64,000 nucleotides of DNA from Pelagicoccus sp. SDUM812003 (GTDB taxonomy: Bacteria > Verrucomicrobiota > Verrucomicrobiia > Opitutales > Opitutaceae), in contig NZ_JARXHY010000002.1 of the NCBI RefSeq assembly GCF_031127815.1, forward strand, positions 248,001 through 312,000, in the 5' to 3' direction. Position numbers and translations under genes: made by a program. This document shows, piece after piece, positions 35,822-44,737 of the stretch. The stretch's first letter is position 1. Each line of letters starts with the position of its first letter. The notes under the pieces were generated by a model. It was not told the DNA's origin and did no database searches. It saw only the letters and a list, made by a program, of their open reading frames with translations.

Positions 35822-36898
35822 TTACGCCACTTCGAATCGCCCCTCGCTGACGCGATAGACTTTCCACGGCGAACCGCCATCCGCGCTTGGCAGCTCCGTT
35901 CCTGTCGCAATCAATTGGATACCCGAATCCAACGCCTCCCAGAAGCGTTTTTTCCGGTCAGGATCCAGCTCGCCTAGCACGTCGTCCACCAGCAGTACCG
36001 GACAGATCCCGATGCGCTGGCGCCAGTAGGCGATGATGGCGAATGCGAGTGACAACGCGATGCTACGTTGCTGACCATCGGATGCGAAATCCGCCGCCGC
36101 CCGCTCGTTCAGGGTGAGCTCGAAATCGTCGCGATGCGGACCTTTGCTGGTGCTTTGCAGGATCTGGTCACGCTTCAGGTTTCTAGCCAACAACTCCCGG
36201 TAGCCTTCCGCGTCTTTCGGTTGCACGTTGGCTCGGTAGCCCATTCCGATCGCTTCGCTAGAACCCGACAGACGTTCGTAGAAGTCGAGAGCGAGCTCCC
36301 CGAGCTCCTCGATGGCCTTCTCTCGCTTTCGAATGACCTCCAAGGCCGGCTCGATCAATTCGCGTTCGAAGGGACCGAGCAAGCTGGCGTCAGCCCCGCG
36401 CTTTAGCAAGGCGTTGCGTTCTTGGATACACTTCTGGTAGCGCTGCAGAGCCACGTAATATCCGCGATCGATGCCGCATAAAAACGTATCGATAAAACGG
36501 CGACGCCCGCCCGGCGAGCCACGCACGATGCTCAGATCTTCCGAGGAAAGCACTACGGTAGGAAACCGTCCCACAAAATCGGATGCTCTGCGGATCGCCT
36601 CCCCGTCGAGAACCACTTCCTTGCCCTTTTTCTTGATTCGCAATTGGGCGTGGCACTCGCCAAGCTCCTCGTGTTCCAGCTCGTAGGCGATTTCCGATTG
36701 AGCGCTCTTCGGCCCGATCAACGTCTCGTTTTCCCGAGCTCGAAAGGCCCGCAGCGAGGTCACGTAGCCGAGAGATTCCAGGAGGTTCGTTTTCCCCTGT
36801 CCGTTCTTGCCCACCAGAAAGACCCGGTCCGCGGAGAGATCCAGTCGAGCCATCTCGATGTTCCGATAGTTGGATACGCCTGCCGCTTTGATTCGCAT
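35822..36898 (-). CDS. recF: DNA replication and repair protein RecF
   Basis: SMC-like ATPase that helps load RecA at single-strand gaps. 358 residues, normal. Walker A is GKNGQGKTNLLES at about residues 30-42; the C-terminal signature/Walker B region is SDGQQRSIALSLAFAIIAYW and PVLLVDDVLGELDPDRKKRF. It is not beside dnaA/dnaN as in many bacteria but is the last gene of the queC-queD-queE cluster, 30 bases after queE. The start ATG at 36898 gives MRIKAAGVSNYRNIEM, typical of RecF. Confidence 0.95.
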   Translation of the reverse strand: MRIKAAGVSNYRNIEMARLDLSADRVFLVGKNGQGKTNLLESLGYVTSLRAFRARENETLIGPKSAQSEIAYELEHEELGECHAQLRIKKKGKEVVLDGEAIRRASDFVGRFPTVVLSSEDLSIVRGSPGGRRRFIDTFLCGIDRGYYVALQRYQKCIQERNALLKRGADASLLGPFERELIEPALEVIRKREKAIEELGELALDFYERLSGSSEAIGMGYRANVQPKDAEGYRELLARNLKRDQILQSTSKGPHRDDFELTLNERAAADFASDGQQRSIALSLAFAIIAYWRQRIGICPVLLVDDVLGELDPDRKKRFWEALDSGIQLIATGTELPSADGGSPWKVYRVSEGRFEVA

Positions 36899-36928
36899 GC
36901 TCGATCTCGACTCGCTCCAGCAAGCCGC

Positions 36929-37624
36929 TTAGTAGCCCTTGGCCTCGTCGCCTCCCAATGGGGCCGATTCGCGAGCGTTGGGATCAAGCAAGTCCGCTCG
37001 ATAGTACTTGTGGGCCTGCACGCCCGCGCGAAACGGAGCCGCTCGCTCCTTGACGCAGCGAGTGATCGATTCCAGCACCGCGGGGTTGTCCCGTTGCGAC
37101 CATTCGGGATGCAGCCACACGGGGCGCTGAGCATCGAGGTGAGGACCGAGCTGCTGTATCCACTTTTCGATAGAGGCTTCGTTTTCCACGATGAGCTTCA
37201 ATTCGGAAGCCGCGGCGAGATTCACCTCCAGCGGCAGCTTTTGCCATTTGGGGCTGAGGGTGATCCAATCGAAGGCGCCGCGAATCTCGAAGCTTCCGCT
37301 GGTCTCCAAGTGGCGCGGCAACCCTGCCTCCGCCAAGGCTTCGCACAGCGCCGTCAAATCGTGAATCGTCGGCTCGCCGCCGGTCACCACCACGAACTCG
37401 GCACCGCTGGCCTTGGCCTGTTGAGCGAGCTCCTCGGCCCCGACGCGAGCTACGTTTTTCGGAATGTAGTCGGGATGCCAGGTCCCTGCGGAATCGCACC
37501 AGGGACAATGCACTGGGCAGCCGAACAATCGGATGAAAAACGCCGAGCGTCCGAGGTGAGCTCCCTCTCCTTGCCAGGAGTGGAAGCATTCGTGGATCGG
37601 AAGATTCGCTCCGCTCGTCGCCAT
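36929..37624 (-). CDS. queE: 7-carboxy-7-deazaguanine synthase QueE
   Basis: Radical SAM enzyme converting 6-carboxytetrahydropterin to 7-carboxy-7-deazaguanine in queuosine synthesis. 231 residues. The cluster motif [18 protein letters not shown] has the C-x3-C-x2-C ligands at residues 36, 40 and 43. The N-terminal substrate-binding segment is [17 protein letters not shown], and [11 protein letters not shown] is the GGE motif for SAM. Follows queD by 33 bases. Confidence 0.95.
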   Translation of the reverse strand: MATSGANLPIHECFHSWQGEGAHLGRSAFFIRLFGCPVHCPWCDSAGTWHPDYIPKNVARVGAEELAQQAKASGAEFVVVTGGEPTIHDLTALCEALAEAGLPRHLETSGSFEIRGAFDWITLSPKWQKLPLEVNLAAASELKLIVENEASIEKWIQQLGPHLDAQRPVWLHPEWSQRDNPAVLESITRCVKERAAPFRAGVQAHKYYRADLLDPNARESAPLGGDEAKGY

Positions 37625-37657
37625 TTTACAATTACAGAAAAAACGCGCGACCGTCCG

Positions 37658-38107
37658 CTAGTCGCGCTCCGGCGTGTAAGTGGCGCGGTTGAAGCGATCC
37701 TCCACCACTTCGACCGATAGAAGGAACGCCCGACCTTCGCTCAGCTCGCGCACGATCGGGTCCACTTTCTCGTAGAGATGGCGGGCCATGCCTTCGCTGG
37801 AACATTGGTCCACGATGTACGCTTGATAAACCTGCACGCCGCTGCGTTGGTTGATGGCGAGGATATCCTCCAGCAACGGGTCGTCGCGGTTGAAGACGCA
37901 CGCGTGGTCGAGGTTTTCCTCGATCCAGTTCCTCACCGGCTTGAGTTTTCCGAAGTCCACCACGAAACCGCATTCGTCCAGCTTTTCGCAGCCGAAGGTG
38001 AAGGTGAAGGTCCAGTTATGACCATGGATCTGGGCGCAATGCCCGTCGTGCAAATGCTGCCGATGGGCAAAGGGAATGTCCGGGTAGGTCTTTTGGCAGG
38101 TGAACAT
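37658..38107 (-). CDS. queD: 6-carboxy-5,6,7,8-tetrahydropterin synthase QueD
   Basis: Converts 7,8-dihydroneopterin triphosphate to 6-carboxytetrahydropterin. 149 residues. Zinc histidines are visible in FAHRQH and CAQIHGHNW, and the cysteine of DGHCAQ lies in the catalytic region; the C-terminal VVEDRFNRATY is characteristic. The start is the ATG at 38107 (MFTCQKTYPDIPF); the frame stays open about 850 bases further upstream as an unrelated overlap of queC. Between queC (23 bases) and queE (33 bases). Confidence 0.94.
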   Translation of the reverse strand: MFTCQKTYPDIPFAHRQHLHDGHCAQIHGHNWTFTFTFGCEKLDECGFVVDFGKLKPVRNWIEENLDHACVFNRDDPLLEDILAINQRSGVQVYQAYIVDQCSSEGMARHLYEKVDPIVRELSEGRAFLLSVEVVEDRFNRATYTPERD

Positions 38108-38130
38108 CGTTTCGATATGGGGGTTCGCTT

Positions 38131-38862
38131 TTAGAGTTTCCAGCCTGATTTCACCAGATCCGCAATCCGCGGCGCCGTTTCCGAATAGGCCGTCGGATCC
38201 TCCAAGCCGGCCAGATAAAAGGCTTCGCGCCGCTCCACGCAGGTGCCGCAGCGCCCGCAATGCAGCTCGCCGCCCTTGTAGCAGGACCAGGTTTTCTCCA
38301 AGGGAGCCCCGAGTTGGTGGCCGAGCGCCGCGATCTCGGCCTTGTTGCTGGAAACGAACGGGCGATAGAGAAAAACCTTGCTCCAGTCGCAAAGCTGGAT
38401 GGCTGCGTCGAGAGCGTCGGCAAACTCTTCGCGGCAGTCCGGATAGATGGCGTGGTCGCCGCCGTGGGCCGCGTAAGCGACCGCTTCGGCCTGCTTGCTG
38501 ATGGCCCATGCGGTGGCGATGGAGAGCAGCACCATGTTTCGGTTCGGCACCACGGTGGATTTCATTTGCTCCTCCGCGTAGTGGCCTTCCGGCACGTCCT
38601 CGGAGCTGTTGGTCAGGCTGCTTTTGCCAAACAACGGCCCGATGCCGCGCATATCCGCCACCTGATGCTCGATGCCTAGCGATCGGCACACCTCGGCTGC
38701 CACCTGCAGCTCTTTGCGGTGCTTTTGCCCGTAGTCGACACTCAAGGCGCCTTTCACCGCAACGCCTCGATCCAACATGTGGTAGAGCATGACCGTCGAA
38801 TCCATTCCTCCGGAATAAACGGCTACCGCGCTGCGTGGCTCTCTCTTCGCTTCCAAGCTCAT
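38131..38862 (-). CDS. queC: 7-cyano-7-deazaguanine synthase QueC
   Basis: ATP-dependent conversion of 7-carboxy-7-deazaguanine to preQ0. 243 residues. The PP-loop SGGMDSTVM is at about residues 17-25, and the zinc site near the C-terminus is CGRCGTCVERREAF with an upstream cysteine in SCYKGGELHC. First gene of the queC-queD-queE-recF cluster. I looked for a preQ1 riboswitch in the short region upstream and did not see one. Confidence 0.95.
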   Translation of the reverse strand: MSLEAKREPRSAVAVYSGGMDSTVMLYHMLDRGVAVKGALSVDYGQKHRKELQVAAEVCRSLGIEHQVADMRGIGPLFGKSSLTNSSEDVPEGHYAEEQMKSTVVPNRNMVLLSIATAWAISKQAEAVAYAAHGGDHAIYPDCREEFADALDAAIQLCDWSKVFLYRPFVSSNKAEIAALGHQLGAPLEKTWSCYKGGELHCGRCGTCVERREAFYLAGLEDPTAYSETAPRIADLVKSGWKL

Positions 38863-39004
38863 CGCCGCTCGACCTAGGGCGCCTCTTGACGCAACTCAAC
38901 CTCAAAAGAGCGCCTTGAATCGCCATGCCGCGCCGCCTCCATATCCAGCAGCGACTTGCCACGGAGCCGCGAAGCTCCTTGCATGCGTCGATCTAGAGAA
39001 ACTC

Positions 39005-39286
39005 ATGCCATCGCGCGGACGACATCAAAGCACCTCCAAGGAAACGCTCCAGGCCATCAAGAAGATCGAAGCCATGGATGGGGTGGTCGGCGTGATCATC
39101 GGTCGCTCCTACGGCGGGAAATCGCTCGGAAAATCCGGACGCACCGGCGCGGTCAAAATCCAGCGACAACAGCCGGGTGGCCTCAAGGCTGTTTCCCAGA
39201 CCGCGAAAGGTCTGCAGGAAATCTTCATTCGCACCGAGGCCGGGCGCGAGGCGGAGGTCCAATCGGCCATCGAAAAGCTGCGCTGA
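39005..39286 (+). CDS. Small conserved hypothetical protein, 93 residues
   Basis: Not recognised. Basic, soluble, no signal peptide. The centre contains a glycine/serine/lysine-rich segment (IGRSYGGKSLGKSGRTGAVK) followed by an amphipathic helix (EAGREAEVQSAIEKLR). It looks like a small nucleic-acid-associated or regulatory protein, but that is only impression. The ATG at 39005 is chosen over an upstream frame start at 38915 because the upstream part is low-complexity and lacks a ribosome site. Divergent from queC. Confidence 0.6.
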   Translation: MPSRGRHQSTSKETLQAIKKIEAMDGVVGVIIGRSYGGKSLGKSGRTGAVKIQRQQPGGLKAVSQTAKGLQEIFIRTEAGREAEVQSAIEKLR

Positions 39287-39355
39287 GCCATATCAGCGAA
39301 CGGTTTATTAGCATTTGCTGGAATAATCGAACGCCTACGCGCCTCCCAGCAAGAC

Positions 39356-39904
39356 ATGCCTCAACTGTCCGTGCAGTCCGTTATCTCTTGCCAACGCCTC
39401 GAATCCATCGAGGGAGCGAGTCTTGCCCTGCCGTCGCCCGAGCACGCGTTCACGCATCTTCAGTTTCGGCGCTTCGCCGGCTGCCCGATTTGCCACCTTC
39501 ACCTGCAGCAGTTCGCGGCCCGTGCGCATGAGATTTCAAATCAAGGGATCCAAGAGATCGTGTTCTTCCATTCAACCCCGACAGCTTTGCGAAAATACAG
39601 CAAAGCGCTGCCCTTCCCGTTGGTGGCCGACTGGCGAAAACGCTACTATCGCAGCTTCGGCGTGGAAGCGTCGCTGATGTCTTTGCTGCATCCGCGAGCC
39701 GTCCTCTCCGCCGCGCGGGGCGTTTTGAGAAAAGGCCTCGGTTTATCTCTCAAAGGCGGCCCTCTGGGACTTCCGGCCGACATTTTACTCGATGCCAGCG
39801 GGACGGTTCGAGCGGTCAAATACGGGAGGCACGCGGACGATCAATGGAGTGTCGACACCTTGCTGGAGATCGCGAAAAATGCCGTCACGCCGCAGACGGA
39901 TTGA
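39356..39904 (+). CDS. Peroxiredoxin-like (AhpC/TSA family) protein
   Basis: 182 residues. A thioredoxin-fold protein of the peroxiredoxin-like group, with the active-site segment FRRFAGCPICHLHLQQF (C-P-x-C) in place of the classic PxxxTxxC, and the later segments VVFFHSTPTAL-like (EIVFFHSTPTALRKYSK) and GLPADILLDASGTVRAVKYG. Probably a cytosolic thiol oxidoreductase or peroxidase; the reaction is not established for this subgroup. 69 bases after the small hypothetical gene. Confidence 0.78.
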   Translation: MPQLSVQSVISCQRLESIEGASLALPSPEHAFTHLQFRRFAGCPICHLHLQQFAARAHEISNQGIQEIVFFHSTPTALRKYSKALPFPLVADWRKRYYRSFGVEASLMSLLHPRAVLSAARGVLRKGLGLSLKGGPLGLPADILLDASGTVRAVKYGRHADDQWSVDTLLEIAKNAVTPQTD

Positions 39905-39924
39905 AACCCACGTTGGCCCGGCCT

Positions 39925-40827
39925 TCACGACCCCGGCTCGGTTTCGGCTGGCGCTTGGGTCCGGGCCTGCAGGTCTGCCACCGCCTGCTTGATTTGCTCG
40001 GGACGCGTCCAGGGGATGAAGTGGTTGGCCCCACTCAGCATGCGAAGGTCGACCGGGGCGTTGAGAAATTTGCGTTTCACGTAGTCCGCGTTTCCCGGCG
40101 GCACCAGCTCGTCGCGATCCCCCTGCAGCACGATAGTCGGACACCGAATCTCAGAAAGCTCCTTCTCCAGCAGTTCCAGCTCCGATCGGTGCGGGAAAAT
40201 CTCGTCGTTGCTGTTGCGCCACGCCCGCGAGAGCCCCCACCTAAAGAGCGGAAACTTCGCCAAATAGTTGTACCACTTTAGCTCCTCCAATTCCGGATCC
40301 ATAGACGGCGCCACCAGAACCAGTCCGCGCGCCGCATTGGGAAAGTCGACCGCCAGACGAGCTACCACCGGTCCGCCCAGGGAATGCCCCACCCAGATAG
40401 CCGGCAGCCCCAGACCCGCTCCCGTCACCGCGTCATGGATACGCCGGGCTTGAATCTCCAGCGACGGCTCGGCCCGCGAAGGGCGGCTCCTGCCAAATCC
40501 CGGCCGATCCACGGCAGCCACCGTGTATCGGGAATTCAAGGACTCGTCCGAGAGCATGTGGATGAAATTGTCCCAGCTTCCAGGCGAACCATGTACAAAT
40601 ACCACTGTCGGAGATTGCAGGTCTCCTTTGTACGCAACGAAAATTCGCCCTGTCCCGTCCTCGATCTCCAGGAACTCAGGCAGCGCCTGACCCCTTGCTT
40701 CGAAGTGGGCCCTTATCTCTTTCTCCGTCTTTCGAAAACTCATAAACCCGGAAAATCCCGCCACGAGGCCCACCACCAATACAATCGCCACCGCCACCAA
40801 AAGCGTCCACCTCGTTCGTTTCCTCAT
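39925..40827 (-). CDS. Membrane-anchored alpha/beta hydrolase
   Basis: About 300 residues. One N-terminal transmembrane helix (WTLLVAVAIVLVVGLVAGF) anchors an alpha/beta-hydrolase domain facing the periplasm. Seen: oxyanion segment VVFVHGSPGSWDNF, nucleophile elbow WVGHSLGGPVVARL, and catalytic histidine in LSGANHFIPWTRPEQI. The catalytic acid is probably in QGDRDELVPP. I chose the ATG at 40827 (MRKRTRW), which has a GGGAGG site 9 bases upstream, over the ATG at 40857. Substrate unknown. Confidence 0.85.
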   Translation of the reverse strand: MRKRTRWTLLVAVAIVLVVGLVAGFSGFMSFRKTEKEIRAHFEARGQALPEFLEIEDGTGRIFVAYKGDLQSPTVVFVHGSPGSWDNFIHMLSDESLNSRYTVAAVDRPGFGRSRPSRAEPSLEIQARRIHDAVTGAGLGLPAIWVGHSLGGPVVARLAVDFPNAARGLVLVAPSMDPELEELKWYNYLAKFPLFRWGLSRAWRNSNDEIFPHRSELELLEKELSEIRCPTIVLQGDRDELVPPGNADYVKRKFLNAPVDLRMLSGANHFIPWTRPEQIKQAVADLQARTQAPAETEPGS

Positions 40828-40982
40828 TTCCTTAAACCTCCCGCTCCCTCGAGCCAAACGAAAACCCTATCGCGGAAACTGCCAAACGTTTCCTCAACCA
40901 TAGTCACGATTGGTACGTTCCCTAAAGGGGCGAAACGATTTTCAGCTTCCCAAATCCTCATTCTTCAGTAAAACCAAGGACG

Positions 40983-41384
40983 ATGACCGGCATCAAATCC
41001 ATAGCAGCTCTACTCATCGCAGCGATCATAAATCCGCTGTGCTGCTGCTTGGAACTCACGGCCGATCAACCTGAGCCTATGGCGGCAGGCGATCACTCCT
41101 GCTGCACGACCATGGGCCAAGAGGACGAGGAACAGAGCGACCTCGATCGCCACTCGAGCGACATCTGCCCCCACACCGAGGAAAGAGACGCCCAGATTAG
41201 CGAGGCTCCAGACACCCACACGCCAGTTGTCAAAGCGCAGCTCGTCCTCTACACCCTCTTTTCCGCTTTCGAGCAGACAGAGATGGAGCCGCCACTGTCC
41301 AAGGTCGCCCGCTTCACGGAGCGAAGCGCCAGCGCTCCGCCATCTGCCGCTTTCACAGAGACGTACTGCGTCTACATGCTTTGA
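40983..41384 (+). CDS. Cys/His-rich exported small protein at head of metal-efflux locus
   Basis: 133 residues. N-terminal hydrophobic segment (SIAALLIAAIINPLCCC) is a probable signal peptide or membrane helix, with a lipobox-free triple cysteine. Further candidate metal ligands: DHSCCTTMG, a histidine/aspartate stretch (DLDRHSSDICPHTEE), and a second hydrophobic segment around residue 80. I know no family. Similar short cysteine/histidine-rich proteins often precede Cus-type operons. It begins 140 bases before the efflux outer-membrane gene, so probably belongs to the same unit. Confidence 0.65.
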   Translation: MTGIKSIAALLIAAIINPLCCCLELTADQPEPMAAGDHSCCTTMGQEDEEQSDLDRHSSDICPHTEERDAQISEAPDTHTPVVKAQLVLYTLFSAFEQTEMEPPLSKVARFTERSASAPPSAAFTETYCVYML

Positions 41385-41524
41385 TGCTCTAGGGAATCAG
41401 TCTCCACAGGAGACTAAATCCATGGGATAATCGAGGGCTCGATCCAGTCGACGACCCGTACTCCCAAGAAGCCCGTCACTAGCGAATCCCTACCGTGATT
41501 CGTCACTCGCACAGCATCAAAACC

Positions 41525-42811
41525 ATGAAAGCTCACACCCTCATTCTCGCCATCGCGAGCTGCCTTTCGCTCACCGCTTATGGACAAGATCCGATTTCAC
41601 GGCGCGCTCAATCCTTATCGAGCGACCACCTGCTCGGCAGCTACATCCTAGAAGCGCTGGAAAACAATCCTTCCTTGCAAGCCGCGGAAAGCCGCTACGA
41701 AGCAGCCCGAGCCTCCATCGACTCCGCCCGGGCCCTGCCCGATCCCAAACTCCAGATCACCCACTTCGTGGAGTCGATCCAAACCCGAACCGGACCGCAG
41801 CGTCAGGCCATCTCATTGCAGCAGCCGATTCCCTGGCTAGGCAAGCTCGACCGCATGCGTGACATGGCCCAGGCCGAGTCGGAATCGCTTTGGCACGCCT
41901 ACGCCCAGCAGCAATTCACGCTGGTCGACGACGTGGCCGAGCAAGGGCTCGAAATCGCCTATCTCGACCAGACCATAGAAATAACACGCCAAAACGTGGC
42001 CCTTTTGCGGCGACTCGAGTCGGTGGTGGAAAACAAGGTGAAATCCGGCGGCGAGCTAAGCGATTTGCTGAAACTGCAAGTGGAGATCCAGCGCTTTCAG
42101 GACCTCGCGGCGAAACAGGAAACGCAACGCTTCGCTGCAGAAGTCCAACTGGCGAGCCTTCTCGGACGAAACGACGGTCCGGCCGTTTTGAACGCTCCCC
42201 TGCGAGAACCCGATCCGATCAGCGCGGACCTCGAACTCTGGCTCTCCACCATCAAGGAACGCTCGCCTCAGCTCGCAATGCTCCGGTCCTTGGAATCAGG
42301 CAAATCCGCTCGTGAACGCTTGGCCCAGTACGCCTCCAAGCCGGACTTTTCAGTCGGGGTCAATTACATCCGCACCGGCGACGCTCTCAATCCCGCCACC
42401 CCCGGCAGCGGCAAGGATCCGTGGGCGGTGATGGTGGGGGTCTCCTTGCCCATCTGGGGCAAAGCGAACAACGCCATCAGCTTGCGAGCTTCCTTGGAGA
42501 AAGAAGCGATCCAAGCGGAAATCCGAAGCCTCGAGCTGCAGCTTGAGAGCGACGGTCGCGCCTGGATCGCCCGACTGGAAGACGCGCAAGATCGTATCCA
42601 AAGATACCAGACGCAACTCCTCCCGCTCGCTCGCCAAGCTCAGGAAATCACCGAAGCCGGCTATCAATCAGGAAAAGCCAGCATCCTCGATCTGATCGAT
42701 AGCGACCGCGCCCTGTTGAGCCTTGAGACCGAATACTGGCGCGTCGTCGCCGATTGCTGGCTCGCCCGCTGGAAGCTCGCCACCCTCTCCGGCGGCCTCT
42801 GGCTCGACTAA
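41525..42811 (+). CDS. cusC: Outer-membrane efflux protein (TolC/CusC family)
   Basis: Outer-membrane channel of an RND metal-efflux tripartite pump. 428 residues with signal peptide (LILAIASCLSLTAYG). Two OEP repeats are visible: LEALENNPSLQAAESRYEAA and the coiled-coil EITRQNVALLRRLESVVENK in the first half, and LEKEAIQAEIRSLELQL to the C-terminus in the second. The C-terminal SILDLIDSDRALLSLETEYW is typical. The ATG at 41525 is preferred over 41495 because it directly precedes the signal peptide. Followed by the adaptor after 34 bases. Confidence 0.9.
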   Translation: MKAHTLILAIASCLSLTAYGQDPISRRAQSLSSDHLLGSYILEALENNPSLQAAESRYEAARASIDSARALPDPKLQITHFVESIQTRTGPQRQAISLQQPIPWLGKLDRMRDMAQAESESLWHAYAQQQFTLVDDVAEQGLEIAYLDQTIEITRQNVALLRRLESVVENKVKSGGELSDLLKLQVEIQRFQDLAAKQETQRFAAEVQLASLLGRNDGPAVLNAPLREPDPISADLELWLSTIKERSPQLAMLRSLESGKSARERLAQYASKPDFSVGVNYIRTGDALNPATPGSGKDPWAVMVGVSLPIWGKANNAISLRASLEKEAIQAEIRSLELQLESDGRAWIARLEDAQDRIQRYQTQLLPLARQAQEITEAGYQSGKASILDLIDSDRALLSLETEYWRVVADCWLARWKLATLSGGLWLD

Positions 42812-42845
42812 CCCCACCCAATCAAAACACACCTACTTTCCTACG

Positions 42846-44690
42846 ATGAAGAACAAAACGTATCCAATTTTCGGAGCAATTCTCGCCGTACTGGCCGCCT
42901 TTTTCGTTGGCCGCTGCAGCACCTCGCCTTCCCTATCAGAAAGCGAGCATGCCCACGGCCCCAGCTCCAGCGAAGAGTCGCCAGCTACGATCTGGACGTG
43001 CTCTATGCACCCGCAAGTCCAACAACCCGAACCTGGCGACTGCCCCATTTGCGGCATGGACCTCATTCCCCTCGTGAACGATGACGACTCGGGAGCTGGA
43101 CCTCGCTCCATGAGCATGAGCGAAAGCTCTCGAGCCCTTGCCGACATCCAAACCACCGCCGTGCAGCGGCGATTCCCTGAAGCGGAGATTCGTCTCGTGG
43201 GCAAGCTTGACTACGATGAAACCCGAGTGAAGTCCCTCACCGCCCGTTTTCCCGCACGCATCGATGAACTCTTCGTCAACTTCAACGGCGTTCCAGTGAA
43301 AAAAGGCGACCACCTCGCTCGCGTCTACAGTCCAGAGCTTCTCACCGCCCAAAGCGAACTCCTCACCGCTTATCGTTACGATCCTGAAAGCGCCGCCACT
43401 CGATCCGCCCGTGAGAAGCTGCGCCTCTGGGACCTGCTTCCCGAGCAGATCGACGCCATCATCGACCGGGGTGAAGCCAAAGACCATTTCGAGCTCAAAG
43501 CCCCCATCTCAGGCGTGGTCGTCAACAAGAACGTCAACGAGGGCGACTATATCAAAACCGGGCAACCGCTTTTCCGTATTGTCGATCTCAATACGCTTTG
43601 GCTACGTCTGGAGGCTTATGAATCGGATCTGCCATGGATTCGTTTCGGCCAGACCGTGAACTTCACCGTAGAAGCCTATCCGGGAGAAACCTTTCAAGGA
43701 CAAGTCGCATTCATCGATCCAGAGCTCGATCGAAAAACACGCACTGTTTCCGTGCGCGTCAACGTAGATAACGAAGCTCGCAAACTGAAGCCTGGCATGT
43801 TCGCCAAAGCCATCGCTCGCTCCCGCGTGGCCCAAGCGGGAAACGTCTACGCCCCGGAATTCGCTGGCAAGTGGATCAGTCCCATGCATCCGGAAATCGT
43901 AAAAGATGGCCCCGGCCAATGCGACGTCTGCGGTATGGACCTCGTACCGGCCGAGGAGCTGGGCTACGTGGAAGATCCCGATGCCAAACCGCCACTGGTC
44001 ATTCCCAGCTCCGCAGTGCTCCGAACCGGCAAGCGGGCTGTAGTATATATCGAGAAACCGAATACAGAGCGGCCGACCTACGAAGGGCGAGAAATCGAAA
44101 TCGGTCCACGAGCTGGCGATGTGTTTGTCGTAGAAAGCGGGCTCTCCGAAGGTGACCGCGTGGTTACGAACGGAGCCTTTAAGATCGATTCAGCCCTACA
44201 GATTTCCGCCAAGCCCAGCATGATGAACCCGGAGTCATCGCCGGATGGTCTCAGCGAACATCAAACGTCAGAAGAGACTGCTTCCGAACATCTCCACCTT
44301 GAACCCGAAATCGCTAAGCAAACCTTGCCTCACTATTTCGAGCTTCAACAATCGCTCGCCAACGATGATCTTGAGGCAGCGCGGGCAGCGCTCAGCGACA
44401 TGATGAAGATCACCGGTCACCAAGGGCCGTTGCCGGACTTGATTCACCAAATGCTTGCAGCAGATTCGCTGGACGGTCTGCGACGTCCCCACTTTGAAAC
44501 GCTCTCGATGGCATATATAGAAGCGGTGTCGCAAAATCCGGACGCGTTCGAGGATACTGTCTACCAAATGCATTGTCCCATGGTGTATCCAGATCGTGGA
44601 GCCGATTGGCTGCAAGCTTCTGACGACCTAAAGAACCCGTACTTCGGCTCCATGATGCTGACCTGCGGTTCGCTCACAAACGAATACTAA
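42846..44690 (+). CDS. cusB: CusB-like RND periplasmic adaptor with two metal-binding motifs and a C-terminal DUF3347 domain
   Basis: 614 residues, much longer than E. coli CusB (about 400). Order: N-terminal anchor (IFGAILAVLAAFFVGRCSTS, a probable lipoprotein cysteine); heavy-metal-binding motif WTCSMHPQVQQPEPGDCPIC; adaptor hairpin, lipoyl and beta-barrel domains (LKAPISGVVVNKNVNEGDYI); a second metal motif, WISPMHPEIVKDGPGQCDVC; and after residue 520 an extra domain ending QMHCPMVYPDRGADWLQ ... LKNPYFGSMMLTCG. This last domain matches DUF3347 and recurs as two stand-alone proteins downstream. It should carry Cu(I)/Ag(I) to the pump. Confidence 0.9.
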   Translation: MKNKTYPIFGAILAVLAAFFVGRCSTSPSLSESEHAHGPSSSEESPATIWTCSMHPQVQQPEPGDCPICGMDLIPLVNDDDSGAGPRSMSMSESSRALADIQTTAVQRRFPEAEIRLVGKLDYDETRVKSLTARFPARIDELFVNFNGVPVKKGDHLARVYSPELLTAQSELLTAYRYDPESAATRSAREKLRLWDLLPEQIDAIIDRGEAKDHFELKAPISGVVVNKNVNEGDYIKTGQPLFRIVDLNTLWLRLEAYESDLPWIRFGQTVNFTVEAYPGETFQGQVAFIDPELDRKTRTVSVRVNVDNEARKLKPGMFAKAIARSRVAQAGNVYAPEFAGKWISPMHPEIVKDGPGQCDVCGMDLVPAEELGYVEDPDAKPPLVIPSSAVLRTGKRAVVYIEKPNTERPTYEGREIEIGPRAGDVFVVESGLSEGDRVVTNGAFKIDSALQISAKPSMMNPESSPDGLSEHQTSEETASEHLHLEPEIAKQTLPHYFELQQSLANDDLEAARAALSDMMKITGHQGPLPDLIHQMLAADSLDGLRRPHFETLSMAYIEAVSQNPDAFEDTVYQMHCPMVYPDRGADWLQASDDLKNPYFGSMMLTCGSLTNEY

Positions 44691-44737
44691 CGGATGATCA
44701 CCACAAACTCTATCTGGGAAATCGTTAGAAAGACCAA

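Noticed and set aside
37658-38962. An extended 434-codon frame containing QueD
   Set aside because: Only the last 149 residues are QueD; the upstream part is arginine-rich and antisense-frame noise within queC.
38863-39004. Possible preQ1 riboswitch before queC
   Set aside because: No preQ1-I or II-like hairpin/A-rich tail pattern is present on the minus strand.
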